Assembly: GCA_948567375.1 (NCBI GenBank) | Contig: OX419758.1 | Coordinates: 49,915,001-49,979,000, forward strand | Length of the DNA stretch: 64,000 nucleotides | Reading direction: 5' to 3' | Source: Lunularia cruciata | Taxonomy: Eukaryota; Streptophyta; Marchantiopsida; Lunulariales; Lunulariaceae | Shown: positions 42,201 to 45,169 of the stretch, one piece after another | How the letters are laid out: every line of letters starts with the position of its first letter | Numbering within the stretch: the first letter of the stretch is position 1 | Notes under the pieces: generated by a model | Told to the model about the DNA's origin: nothing | Seen by the model: the letters and a program-made list of their open reading frames with translations, nothing else | Databases searched by the model: none | Translations under genes and position numbers: made by a program

Positions 42201-45169
42201 TACTTCGTCAGTGCCTCACACAGTGCCGAAGTAGCTGAGCAAGTGTCAGTACCCCTCGTACCAAGTTTCTGCTCGAAAACTCATGAGCTAGTTACCAGCT
42301 GGATAAAAAGTTATCCAATTTGAAACGCTGAGCAAGTCGTTCATACAGTGGACCTGGGACCAATTCAAGTGAATATGTCGCGTTCATTTAGCTCTCATGG
42401 ATCAAACCACTGGCCCTTCATGCATCCTGCCTTTATTGGAGTTATACAGAAAAAAAGGAGTAAACTGACCCTCGAAGCGCTTTCATCCTGCAGTGGCTCC
42501 GCAAGCACAAAAATTCGATCTAGGAGGACGATAACAGGCTCTTTCCCAAGCCGATTCCATGGAACCTGCAAGATTACCCAGACCCTGTCAAAGTCTTTAC
42601 GTACCACTCAACTAGCGTCCAACTTCTCCGAACCAGATAAAATAGATGTAGTTCTCACATTGTCATTTAGAAAGTGCAGAAGTCGAAATAAACTGAAACT
42701 AGTTCATCACTCAGCTAAAACTTGAATTCAAGGCAAAACATACACATGAAACAAGGAACGTGCAAGTATGTGCATTTATACCTTGAGTGTTACAGATCCT
42801 AGAAAACCAGCTTTCACAGTAATTGGGAGTTTGAGTGCATTCAGGGCTTCTGCCTTCAACTGCAGATCCTTGAGAACAACATCGCCTGAATTTATCCAGA
42901 AAGTGTACCAGAGTTAAAGTTACTTGCGGACTAAACACATGGCAGCCGTTGTATCTAGGGGTCAACTAGAATAACCAGTTTTCCCAATTGTCTTTGATAA
43001 TGAGCCCCGAACCTAAGCCCGATGTGGAGTCAAGCAGCAATAAAAGTAGACAATGAGACAAAAAAATAAGGGTGAAGAGAGCTCTAACTAATCTAACAAA
43101 GTCCCATGGAGAATCTTCCACAGCTTATTCTATCACAATAGGAATATCAATAGTGACATAAACACATCCATAACTATTGCAATGAATCTAGTCTCTGGAT
43201 TTCCAGAGCTTATAGGGTTAAATGGTTTATCACATAGAGAATACTGGAGATTCAACCTTTCCAAACACTGATTTTGAGGGCTTCCACGGAAAGACCCCGG
43301 ACATAATCACCCAGATAGCGGCGCAGAAGATGTAGAACCTGTAGAAATTGAAACAAGGAGAACAAAAACAATTATACATCCAGCGATAGAATACATATAA
43401 GCAACTCAGAACGGTGGAAACGTCGCTGGACGGAAATATGTTCTATTACCAGACCCGAATTTCAGGTGCAGAAAGTCAAGCCCGACTTTTTTCGTGCTTA
43501 TCAGAGTATTGTCTGCATTAATTTAGATATTCTACCCTCTACAAGATACATTCTTGTACGACTACAAGGTGACATTCAATCCAGACTTAGAAAGGGATAA
43601 ATATTCCAAACGTTTTCTGTGCCGTTTCTCTTCAGGTAGGTCGCTTATTCTATCTGTGAAATCACTTATTGTGCATATCCCCAGGAGGGCAATTTCAGCG
43701 GATCAAGATTCTGCAAGCCAATTCACGAGGTATCGATCGGTGACTTATGGACTTTTGCTGATTATAATTACTGGATCGAGTCGAACATACAGCCTTCATG
43801 CTTAATTTCAAGGTACCATTTAAAGTCCCACTGTTCACAGAAAAACATTTGGAACTGATGAGACGCATACACTTCAAGTCTTTCCTTAATGCTCACCTTC
43901 CTTATTGTCTTGAGTGAACTCAATTACTAGGTAAGACAATGGCCACAAAATCGTGATACACCTATGATAATGTGCACATGGTGCCCGCACTTGAGGAAGT
44001 CGTTTCAATCAAATTTGCTCTTTAAAAGGTGGGCATATGATCTTATTCCGGTCATTACTTGAGACCCGCTCCGCGTCTTGTGACACAGTCTTCACAATTT
44101 GCTTGCCAGCTTGACTGATTGCACCAAATGGCTCGTGGGTTGAATGTTTAGACTCTGCCTTGATAAGGACGGCTTCGAGTAAGCAAGTAACTACATAGAA
44201 GTTCCCCAATACACCATAAAAAGAACACCTGCAAGGATTTCAATCAAGCAGAAGCTGGGAACCTCCAGTAACAATCACGGCTTTCATGAACTACGGTATA
44301 CTGTGCTTAATACCCCCGCTAAGGACAACAAGCACGATTTAGAACAAAATGGACATATTTCTCATCTTGGTCTACATCAAGATAACCAGTCTTCATTTTC
44401 CTCCTCCCGAATATCCCAGAATAAGGTAGCAACCCGAATATGCAAGAAACGAAGGCATATCGGGAATGCTTCCATTTCTTCACTCCAATGCCGGGTTGGT
44501 TTGGTACACGCTCGACAAGTTACCACAACTACATAAGTCGGTCAGGCACTCTGACTGCATTTCATGCCATGCATCCCTTGCATTCTGGGAAAATATCACC
44601 GGGGCCTCACACCGGGATATGCCTGTTCACAAGCTACAACCTGGACCTGTCTGCAATATCCAGTCGTAGCCCCGTGCATGGAATCACGAGGACTCGCTGC
44701 AGCCTAAGGGACACTAATGAGATAATTGGATCCCTGAAATTCGTGGCTATCGTCGATGTGATGGCATTATTTGAATCATTGCTTGCTTTGACAAGAGTTG
44801 GACACATCTACAGCAGACATACTGGACCTAAAGAAGATATCTAAAGAGTGAAGAGGCAACTGGCCTTCTCAGTTCCAAATTAACAACCAGCAAATTGCTG
44901 CTAACTATGTCAATCCTGTAAGAAGATGAGTTACTTGAGAAGCTCCTAAATAGTTCCAAGTCTCCGAACCGACCAAATTGAAATGACGATCGAAAAATAA
45001 ATATCCTCAAACTTAGCTGGTAATGACTGCTAATTTCAAAAATATTGCAAGATTCGGTTCAGCAAAAAGTTCTTTAAGAGAAAACCTGACAGAAAATGTA
45101 ACAGAACTGTCAAATTGTCCCAAAGCAAACAGGCAAGAGATTGAGGAAAATTACGTGAGCCTCAAACAT
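490..45169 (-). CDS. VPS13: VPS13 (plant M type) lipid-transfer protein gene, 52 exons in window, 3' end outside
   Basis: VPS13 proteins are rod-shaped lipid channels that bridge membranes at contact sites and move glycerolipids in bulk. I placed 52 exons on the minus strand by matching translations to the plant VPS13 family and checking splice sites. Their lengths sum to 10,464 bases and all phases join without a stop, giving residues 1-3488. Plant relatives are roughly 4,200 residues long, so the C-terminal part (end of the VAB/SHR-BD region, ATG2-like and PH-like domains) should lie left of position 1. The start is the ATG at 45169, because MFEAH joins in frame to the next exon's VLHLLRRYLGDY, the canonical Chorein N-terminus. 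All donors are GT except one GC (after exon 10). Introns range from under 100 bp to 7.9 kb, and the long ones are swollen by repeats. The family assignment is certain; single exon edges may be off by a few bases. Confidence 0.95.
3504..4491 (-). CDS. VPS13: VPS13 exons 46-48: C2-like domain
   Basis: Exons are 4303-4491, 4034-4088 and 3504-3664 (residues 2723-2857). Exon 46 has NDDGNGQDYSCALRMVSL, then SARSRCVKPSS and AKWNEAFLFEV. These are the strands and Trp-Asn-Glu loop of a C2 domain, as in plant VPS13 M-type proteins. Exon 47 has SLEVVVTNMAAKGGKG and exon 48 GQPVGRVSIPMEDISGS. The C2 domain is expected to bind membranes or partners; calcium binding cannot be judged from the sequence alone. 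Introns 45 (4492-4989) and 47 (3665-4033) show nothing else. Confidence 0.9.
4990..6108 (-). CDS. VPS13: VPS13 exons 43-45: rod segment before the C2 domain
   Basis: Exons are 5945-6108, 5639-5810 and 4990-5262 (residues 2520-2722). Exon 43 reads PVIDVTVTNINLAAHGRAEA and LEAWEPLIEPFDGIIK. Exon 44 reads GKRFRITAANVVNVNMTSAA and LLTWRKQVEFEEKA. Exon 45 reads IAIENSLGSELYLRSFKDN, RLPPPKFPDKF and ARNYVLVHVAEAK, the last being the first strand leading into the C2 domain. The exon 43 end (GTATGTT donor after two bases of a Lys codon) is confirmed by the in-frame join to exon 44. Intron 44 (5263-5638) is plain. Confidence 0.92.
6243..6527. repeat. R2 dispersed repeat, copy 2
   Basis: This is the second copy of the family described at 25885-26165. 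It starts GTGTATGCATATGGAACCTG and ends at AAGCTTCCTAGAAAC. An R1 insertion chain begins immediately at its right edge. Confidence 0.8.
6542..6551 (-). mobile_element. Possible 10 bp R1 micro-insertion with 19 bp repeats
   Basis: The bases GGTATACGAG are the terminal ten of R1. They lie between two perfect copies of AACTTGATATTGATATATA (6523-6541 and 6552-6570). The simplest reading is an extremely 5'-truncated R1 insertion with its target duplication; the next R1 copy starts right after the second flank. Confidence 0.5.
7239..7538. repeat. 150 bp tandem duplication inside R1
   Basis: Units 7239-7388 and 7389-7538 differ at only three positions that I can see (AGCAGG/AGAAGG, AGTTCT/AGTACT, AAAACA/AAAGCA). 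The unit spans GGGTAGGAACTC to GGGTCGAAGT, part of the R1 body. The near identity implies a recent unequal exchange. Confidence 0.9.
8700..9236 (+). other. Possible LTR-retroelement leader fragment
   Basis: This stretch is unlike the surrounding R1. It holds three AGTACTGTT units (8755-8800) and a long non-coding segment. It then has an open frame from 9141 beginning MSDTSEIRMSENRPSTSKNR that is cut off by the R1 copy at 9237. An LTR/leader followed by a gag start would look like this, but no primer site, terminal repeat or partner LTR is visible. Confidence 0.25.
9237..9964 (-). repeat. R1 copy
   Basis: The 3' end is TTGGTAAATGAGAGCAGAAG at 9236 with hairpin CCGTTCCAAGAACGG. The body includes repeated GTGCACAA units (9292-9310) and ends near GCTAAACAAG at 9970 beside the micro-insertion. 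The internal stem is CCAGTG/CACTGG, one of the compensated variants. Confidence 0.7.
9980..10022 (-). mobile_element. R1 micro-insertion, 43 bp, 15 bp target duplication
   Basis: The insert contains only the R1 3' end (TGGTAAATGAGAGCAGAAGC, CGTTCGGGGAACGGGTTATC, CAG). It is flanked by AACAAGTATATATAT at 9965-9979 and 10023-10037. A further tandem copy of the flank (10045-10064) follows, probably a later slippage event. Confidence 0.85.
10091..10136. repeat. Perfect 46-base hairpin with 21 bp arms
   Basis: The left arm starts CAACAGTGTGGTATACAGG and the right arm ends CCTGTATACCACACTGTTG. They are perfect 21 bp complements around a 4-base centre (TCCG). The hairpin sits in intron 42 between R1 copies. 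A partial relative without the fold-back lies near 30440-30475 (AAGAAGTCAAG, GGTATGGTATACAAGC). Confidence 0.9.
10150..11757 (-). repeat. R1: truncated copy plus a near full-length copy (about 1.5 kb)
   Basis: A short copy (10152-10258) is followed by a copy whose 3' end is at about 10280 (TTGGTATACGAGAACAG). It runs uninterrupted through the internal hairpin (about 10827), the CTCGAAAACTCATGAG block (10980) and the 5' part to GGGGAAAAATTA at 11757. It contains no reverse transcriptase or endonuclease. The 5' part has minus-strand hydrophobic frames (11216-11578) with a counterpart at 29894-30247. Confidence 0.7.
11760..12755 (-). repeat. R1 copies in VPS13 intron 42
   Basis: One 3' end is at about 11780 (CAGGTATACGAGAACAG, GCTGTTCTGGGAATGGG) and its body runs to about 12090. 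A second body without its hairpin starts AAAACTCATGAAATGCAAAT at 12105 and continues through GCTATGGATGCTCGAGTCC to GAAAACTCATGACTGC at 12748. Confidence 0.7.
12767..12791 (-). mobile_element. R1 micro-insertion, 25 bp
   Basis: Only AGGTATACGAGAACAG and AAGCCGTTC of the R1 3' end remain, so the copy stops within the hairpin. The duplicated target TTGATATATAT is at 12756-12766 and, after the later nested copy, at 13542-13552. Confidence 0.6.
12801..13534 (-). mobile_element. R1 copy, 734 bp, 16 bp target duplication, inside an R1 micro-copy
   Basis: The copy is flanked by GCCGTTCTTGATATAT at 12785-12800 and 13535-13550. Its target lies at the edge of a 25 bp R1 remnant (12767-12791) that itself carries TTGATATATAT on both sides once this copy is removed. 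The order of events is therefore clear: a micro-insertion first, then this copy. A 194-codon minus frame (12887-13471) is open but CT-rich and unrecognised. Confidence 0.8.
14009..16360 (-). CDS. VPS13: VPS13 exons 38-42: tandem VPS62/DUF946-like modules
   Basis: Exons are 16254-16360, 15700-16026, 14727-15131, 14251-14605 and 14009-14167 (residues 2069-2519). Four copies of a W-x-P-x-x-P-x-G-Y module recur, about one per exon: TIWRPRAPPGYAILSDC, SIWIPIPPPGYSAIGCV, SIWRPIPPPGYAVIGDC and YIWFPVAPVGYVALGCI. Between them are VVHCIRSDLV-type and GSFYAHSSIESPPNS-type segments. This insertion is characteristic of plant VPS13 (related to yeast Vps62). Exon 42 (HTFIARPDLKRPPARMAYSI) returns to the rod. 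Intron 39 (15132-15699) shows no repeat. Intron 42 downstream is the largest in the window. Confidence 0.93.
16534..18975 (-). CDS. VPS13: VPS13 exons 34-37: middle rod to start of VPS62-like region
   Basis: Exons are 18310-18975, 17817-18023, 17434-17537 and 16534-16816 (residues 1649-2068). The 222-codon exon 34 holds LPKLSVVDLRADTKPEMRLM, LLAIGEFFVPSLASITGRDE and CPERQLVADAHGVDEFIYDG. Exon 35 holds SKCVYLSSDSSYSAVPEDGV and exon 36 AVSPELTFYDSTKW. Exon 37 holds SLTIEGGSGIVVVDPLDVTA and ends HFDRIW, the start of the plant VPS62/DUF946-like repeats. I ended exon 37 at 16534 because only a phase-0 junction fits exon 38. Intron 36 (16817-17433) is plain. Confidence 0.92.
19057..20024 (-). mobile_element. 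R1 retroposon copy, 968 bp, 14 bp target duplication
   Basis: This is the sole repeat in VPS13 intron 33. It is flanked by TATTGCAATATATA at 19043-19056 and 20025-20038. On the minus strand it ends with ACCCGTTCCCAGAACG, TCTTCTGTACTCAGATACC and then the target. Its 5' end extends about 290 bp beyond the TGCCTTGGCACTCATGAG point where the 684 bp copy stops, so truncation points differ among copies. A 146-codon frame (19032-19472, minus) spans the 3' half and resembles frames in other copies, but looks like no known protein. Confidence 0.85.
20351..23289 (-). CDS. VPS13: VPS13 exons 27-33: middle rod (VPS13 mid region)
   Basis: Exons are 22948-23289, 22600-22731, 22244-22357, 21835-22019, 21563-21671, 21299-21442 and 20351-20665 (residues 1202-1648). 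Landmarks in order are ATLDFFCNRPTVVAIIDFGS, YLNKEDGSQLAMLAQEKFMM, WGWLCDIRDPGCGSLVE, GKLSAVRIVFLYRFIQE, VNVSLDTPIIIMPRNSES (the preceding residue differs from most homologues), HMDLGHLEVLNNFHWHGGSK, RPLRDLFKKVPEM and VDMLCGVMSDKEYLVIIDCA. The repeated pattern of LDTPIIxMPR and LG.LEV blocks is the repeating β-groove signature of VPS13. Intron 32 (20666-21298) has nothing recognisable. Confidence 0.93.
23459..25586 (-). CDS. VPS13: VPS13 exons 22-26: PH-like end and acidic linker
   Basis: Exons are 25490-25586, 24862-24960, 24457-24600, 24185-24265 and 23459-23980 (residues 887-1201). Exon 22 has QALEVPPTSIVGSECVVGIF and exon 23 has AAWLKELTRATYKAS, the C-terminal helix of the PH-like unit. 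Exon 26 (174 codons) carries GVKLHSLKIEDELQGHIGLS, then an acidic run with four or more aspartates (DDDDDFDDALPDF) and a serine-rich stretch, ending SDFVNLRLIIRHKESVDYNG. The acidic linker is also present in plant homologues. Intron 22 (24961-25489) shows no repeat that I recognise. Confidence 0.92.
25814..25864 (-). mobile_element. R2 micro-insertion, 51 bp, with 16 bp target duplication
   Basis: The 51 bp insert is flanked by a perfect 16 bp direct repeat, TGTTTTGTTTTGACAT, at 25798-25813 and 25865-25880. Its core reads AGAACCTGTTGTAAACAACC then CAGTTCC, which folds into nested GAAC/GTTC and GTTG/CAAC pairs. Related cores appear at 25672, 25900 and 26253 and near 6265. The layout (short hairpin-bearing insert with a long target duplication) parallels R1. 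Confidence 0.75.
25885..26165. repeat. R2 dispersed repeat, about 285 bp, copy 1
   Basis: Positions 25885-26165 and 6243-6527 are homologous along their length. Shared blocks include GTGTATG, GTCGTTAGAACAC or TTCGTTAGAACAC, GGACAAGACATGACATAGTG, CAAGCTCTCCTGTT, and AAGCTTCCTAGAA at the right end. Both copies lie in VPS13 introns and have no shared open frame. Confidence 0.8.
26330..26800 (-). repeat. Divergent R1 copy
   Basis: The plus strand carries AGCAAAGCCGTTTGAAGAAC then GGGGGATCTAGAACCCATT near 26342-26375, and an internal match (GGACTGGACAGTGTATATC, AGGAAGCAGACAGACTGTCA) near 26665-26755. The order and orientation are those of R1, but identity is low. I see nothing identifiable from 26800 to 27180. 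Confidence 0.5.
27186..28335 (-). repeat. Two R1 copies in VPS13 intron 21
   Basis: The first 3' end is near 27205 (GAGAGCAGAATCCGTTC, TAGGAACGGGTGATCC) and its body runs to the ACAGGATATA motif at about 27770. The second begins there (TTGATATATGAGAACAG, 27779) and runs to about 28335, again ending at the GACCAGATATA motif. The body contains AGTAAGCAGTGCGTGAA three times in tandem (28030-28130), a local expansion. Confidence 0.7.
28345..28630 (-). mobile_element. R1 copy nested in another R1
   Basis: The copy begins after GACCAGATATATATA (about 28336) and ends before GACCAGATAGATATA (about 28627). These two flanks form an imperfect target duplication, derived from the host R1's own GGACAGGATATA segment. 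Its plus-strand left end is TTGGTAAATGAGAGCAGAAG followed by CCATTCGGGGAACGGG. Confidence 0.65.
28627..28920 (-). repeat. R1 3' end with a tandem ATTTAT-type tail
   Basis: Between the duplicated target GACCAGATAGATATA and the R1 end GTATACGAGAACGGAAG lies about five copies of a TTTATA hexamer (28642-28676). On the minus strand this is a (TATAAA)n tail directly after the hairpin CCGTTCTGGGAACGG and CTTCCGTTCTCGTATA. It shows that the 3' tail of R1 is a short tandem repeat rather than plain poly(A). Confidence 0.7.
29240..30340 (-). repeat. R1 copies including the family's 5' part
   Basis: Positions 29240-29456 and 29459-29690 are two R1 internal segments, each from GATATA to the AAAACTCATGAGTGCCAAGG end. 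From 29690 to 30340 the sequence runs on into a further 5' part that also occurs at 11020-11757. The two copies of this part differ by small deletions. On the minus strand it begins near TAATTTTTCCCCTAGAC and carries two GGACACGTG motifs 25 bp apart. This suggests full-length R1 is about 1.5 kb. Confidence 0.65.
30341..30555 (-). repeat. R3: pair of 68 bp repeats with tRNA B-box-like core
   Basis: Two direct copies (30341-30408 and 30488-30555, 147 bp apart) share CTGGTGGGCTCGAA, GAGCTCCC, GCCTGGCAGAAAGAAC and GATGTTCT, then AAATCTCTATAGA. On the minus strand they read GAGCTCAAGTTCGAGCCCAC, which resembles the GTTCGA core of a tRNA T-arm / RNA polymerase III B box. No full tRNA can be folded. 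It may be a fragment of a tRNA-derived SINE. Confidence 0.45.
30981..31372 (-). repeat. Truncated R1 5' half ending in a 76 bp triplicate
   Basis: Positions 30981-31180 match the 5' half of R1 (GATATATATAG, AAGCGCTATGGA, GAGTCCTGAGACACTAAACA, CCTTGTACCGAGTTTCTGCT). The end of this half, CCCCTTGTACCGAGTTTCTG onward, is repeated three times at exact 76 bp spacing (31145, 31221, 31297), running to about 31372. The second and third units carry CTTGAAAACTCATGCG in place of CTCGAAAACTCATGAG. The array lies 0.2 kb from VPS13 exon 21. Confidence 0.8.
31578..32079 (-). CDS. VPS13: VPS13 exons 20-21: rod segment and PH-like stretch
   Basis: Exons are 31852-32079 and 31578-31687 (residues 775 to about 886). 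Exon 20 reads QHPSFPSTRLQIRVPHLGLH, then FSPGRYRRMLLL. Exon 21 starts GIGNTVAEWQPCWAVLSGSY and continues LYILESESAQNYKRF, a pattern typical of a PH-like fold inserted in plant VPS13. The two exons sit between two repeat-swollen introns (32080-34426 upstream and 25587-31577 downstream). Confidence 0.92.
32155..34330 (-). repeat. Cluster of divergent R1 copies in VPS13 intron 19
   Basis: At least five R1 3' ends occur near 32165, 32495, 32940, 33150 and 33760, all in the same orientation. Several follow a GGACTGGATA or CTGGATA motif. Hairpins include CCGTTCAATGAACGG and CCGTTCATCAAACGG. Middle parts differ from the main family (blocks like CAACACCTATAT and AACACCCACATAAGTAGAG recur), so this is an older or separate subfamily. 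The block at 33690-33760 and 34205-34400 matches the R1 internal GCTATGGACGCTTGAGTCC and GTTCGAAAGCTCATGA regions. Confidence 0.7.
34427..35864 (-). CDS. VPS13: VPS13 exons 15-19: N-terminal rod segment
   Basis: Exons are 35751-35864, 35333-35428, 35044-35111, 34754-34877 and 34427-34651 (residues 566-774). Landmarks are EEPLDWKLSAAMSPCHVT in exon 15, SPGVALETAAVLQ in exon 16, LEEVTRRAQEQLQLVLEERR in exon 17, LDLDAPKIAIPAEALESGGE and LLLDLGHFTL in exon 18, and YSRFYISGSDISAFLVDGAF plus LDRCGMSVVLDQ in exon 19. The last is followed by a 2.3 kb repeat-filled intron. Introns 15-18 are short and carry nothing else recognisable. Confidence 0.93.
36110..39486 (-). CDS. VPS13: VPS13 exons 10-14: N-terminal rod segment
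   Basis: Exons are 39295-39486, 37822-37982, 37166-37324, 36572-36667 and 36110-36470 (residues 243-565). Exon 10 contains ALDRKYLLHPVDGSMRYHRR, exon 11 AWWLYACRAVMQQQSKIW, exon 12 RRKYVRLYAACLQQ, and exon 13 LLAHAKVESAKSTEAAVERE. Exon 14 contains LTKEEWNKINDLLSYKPDED and KLKFYGLSAPEGCLIQ. All are standard landmarks of the family. The exon 10 donor is GCAAGT rather than GT. Phase and homology on both sides support it, making this a GC-AG intron. Intron 11 (37325-37821) contains a short run of TGTAAC hexamers near 37550. Intron 12 (36668-37165) is plain. Confidence 0.92.
38150..38410 (-). repeat. R1 fragment with compensated hairpin
   Basis: This is a divergent R1 3' end in intron 10. The plus strand reads GAGAACAGAAGCTGTTCGAA then GGACAGCGAATCCAGAACTC. 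The hairpin stem is CTGTTC/GGACAG in place of CCGTTC/GAACGG. Position 2 has changed C-G to T-A and another pair is a G-T wobble, so pairing is retained. The 5' end is unclear. Confidence 0.65.
38433..39116 (-). mobile_element. R1 retroposon copy, 684 bp, 18 bp target duplication
   Basis: This copy lies inside VPS13 intron 10 (the GC-AG intron). It is flanked by ATGATAATGATATGATAT at 38415-38432 and 39117-39134. On the minus strand the copy starts TGCCTTGGCACTCATGAG, ten bases further 5' than the 41597-42287 copy, and ends CTCTCATCTACCT directly before ATATCAT. The hairpin is degenerate here (GAAGCGGGGAACGGG on the plus strand). Confidence 0.85.
39804..41546 (-). CDS. VPS13: VPS13 exons 5-9: end of Chorein_N and start of the rod
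   Basis: Exons are 41499-41546, 41253-41309, 40701-40804, 40268-40385 and 39804-39905 (residues 100-242). Exon 5 is a 16-codon charged exon (KDDKESWFDSKRRRIE). Exon 7 carries TWLGSLIATIVGNLKISITN followed by LHIRYED, a near-invariant VPS13 block. Exon 8 carries GVTLAKLAAVTVDETGNETF and exon 9 carries LERLAVYHDSNS. All phases are consistent. Intron 6 holds a 35 bp R1 insertion, described separately. Introns 7 (40386-40700) and 8 (39906-40267) show nothing recognisable. Confidence 0.93.
41106..41140 (-). mobile_element. R1 micro-insertion, 35 bp, with 31 bp direct repeats
   Basis: Only the last 35 bp of R1 (3' hairpin CCGTTCTAGGAACGG plus the adjoining TCTGCTCTCA on the minus strand) lies here in intron 6. 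It is flanked by 31 bp direct repeats at 41075-41105 and 41141-41171 that match at 29 of 31 positions. Both mismatches are G-to-A or C-to-T changes at CpG. The repeat is longer than for the other R1 copies, so part of it could predate the insertion. Confidence 0.8.
41597..42287 (-). mobile_element. R1 retroposon copy, 691 bp, intact 18 bp target duplication
   Basis: The insert lies in VPS13 intron 4 and is flanked by a perfect 18 bp direct repeat, CTAGTTACCAGCTGGATA, at 41579-41596 and 42288-42305. Read on the minus strand it starts at CTCATGAG (5' truncated) and ends with the hairpin CCGTTCCCTGAACGG, CTTCTGCTCTCATCTACATA and then the target copy. There are no terminal inverted repeats and no reverse transcriptase. 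The long target duplication, fixed 3' end and variable 5' end indicate target-primed reverse transcription. This copy defines the family's 3' junction after GGATA. Confidence 0.85.
42470..45169 (-). CDS. VPS13: VPS13 exons 1-4: Chorein N-terminal domain
   Basis: Exons are 45155-45169, 43257-43338, 42782-42885 and 42470-42565 (residues 1-99). Exon 1 holds only five codons (MFEAH) before a GTAATT donor. Exon 2 reads VLHLLRRYLGDYVRGLSVEA and exon 3 begins GDVVLKDLQLKAEALNALKL. Exon 4 contains VPWNRLGKEPVIVLLDRIFV. Together these are the Chorein_N signature that caps the lipid-accepting end of VPS13 and ATG2 rods. Intron 1 (43339-45154) is 1.8 kb and shows no recognised repeat or gene. Intron 2 (42886-43256) is also plain. 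Confidence 0.95.

Larger units (their letters stand above)
947..43256 (-). other. Ordinary VPS13 introns over 300 bp with nothing recognised
   Basis: The following introns contain no gene, RNA or repeat that I can support: 947-1516, 3665-4033, 4492-4989, 5263-5638, 15132-15699, 16817-17433, 20666-21298, 24961-25489, 36668-37165, 39487-39803, 39906-40267, 40386-40700 and 42886-43256. Intron 37325-37821 holds only a short TGTAAC hexamer run near 37550. Confidence 0.6.

Noticed and set aside
6542-42287. R1 as a Helitron, because of a hairpin close to one end
   Set aside because: Helitrons do not make 14-18 bp target duplications, their 5' ends are not ragged, and no TC...CTRR termini or A/T host site is consistent.
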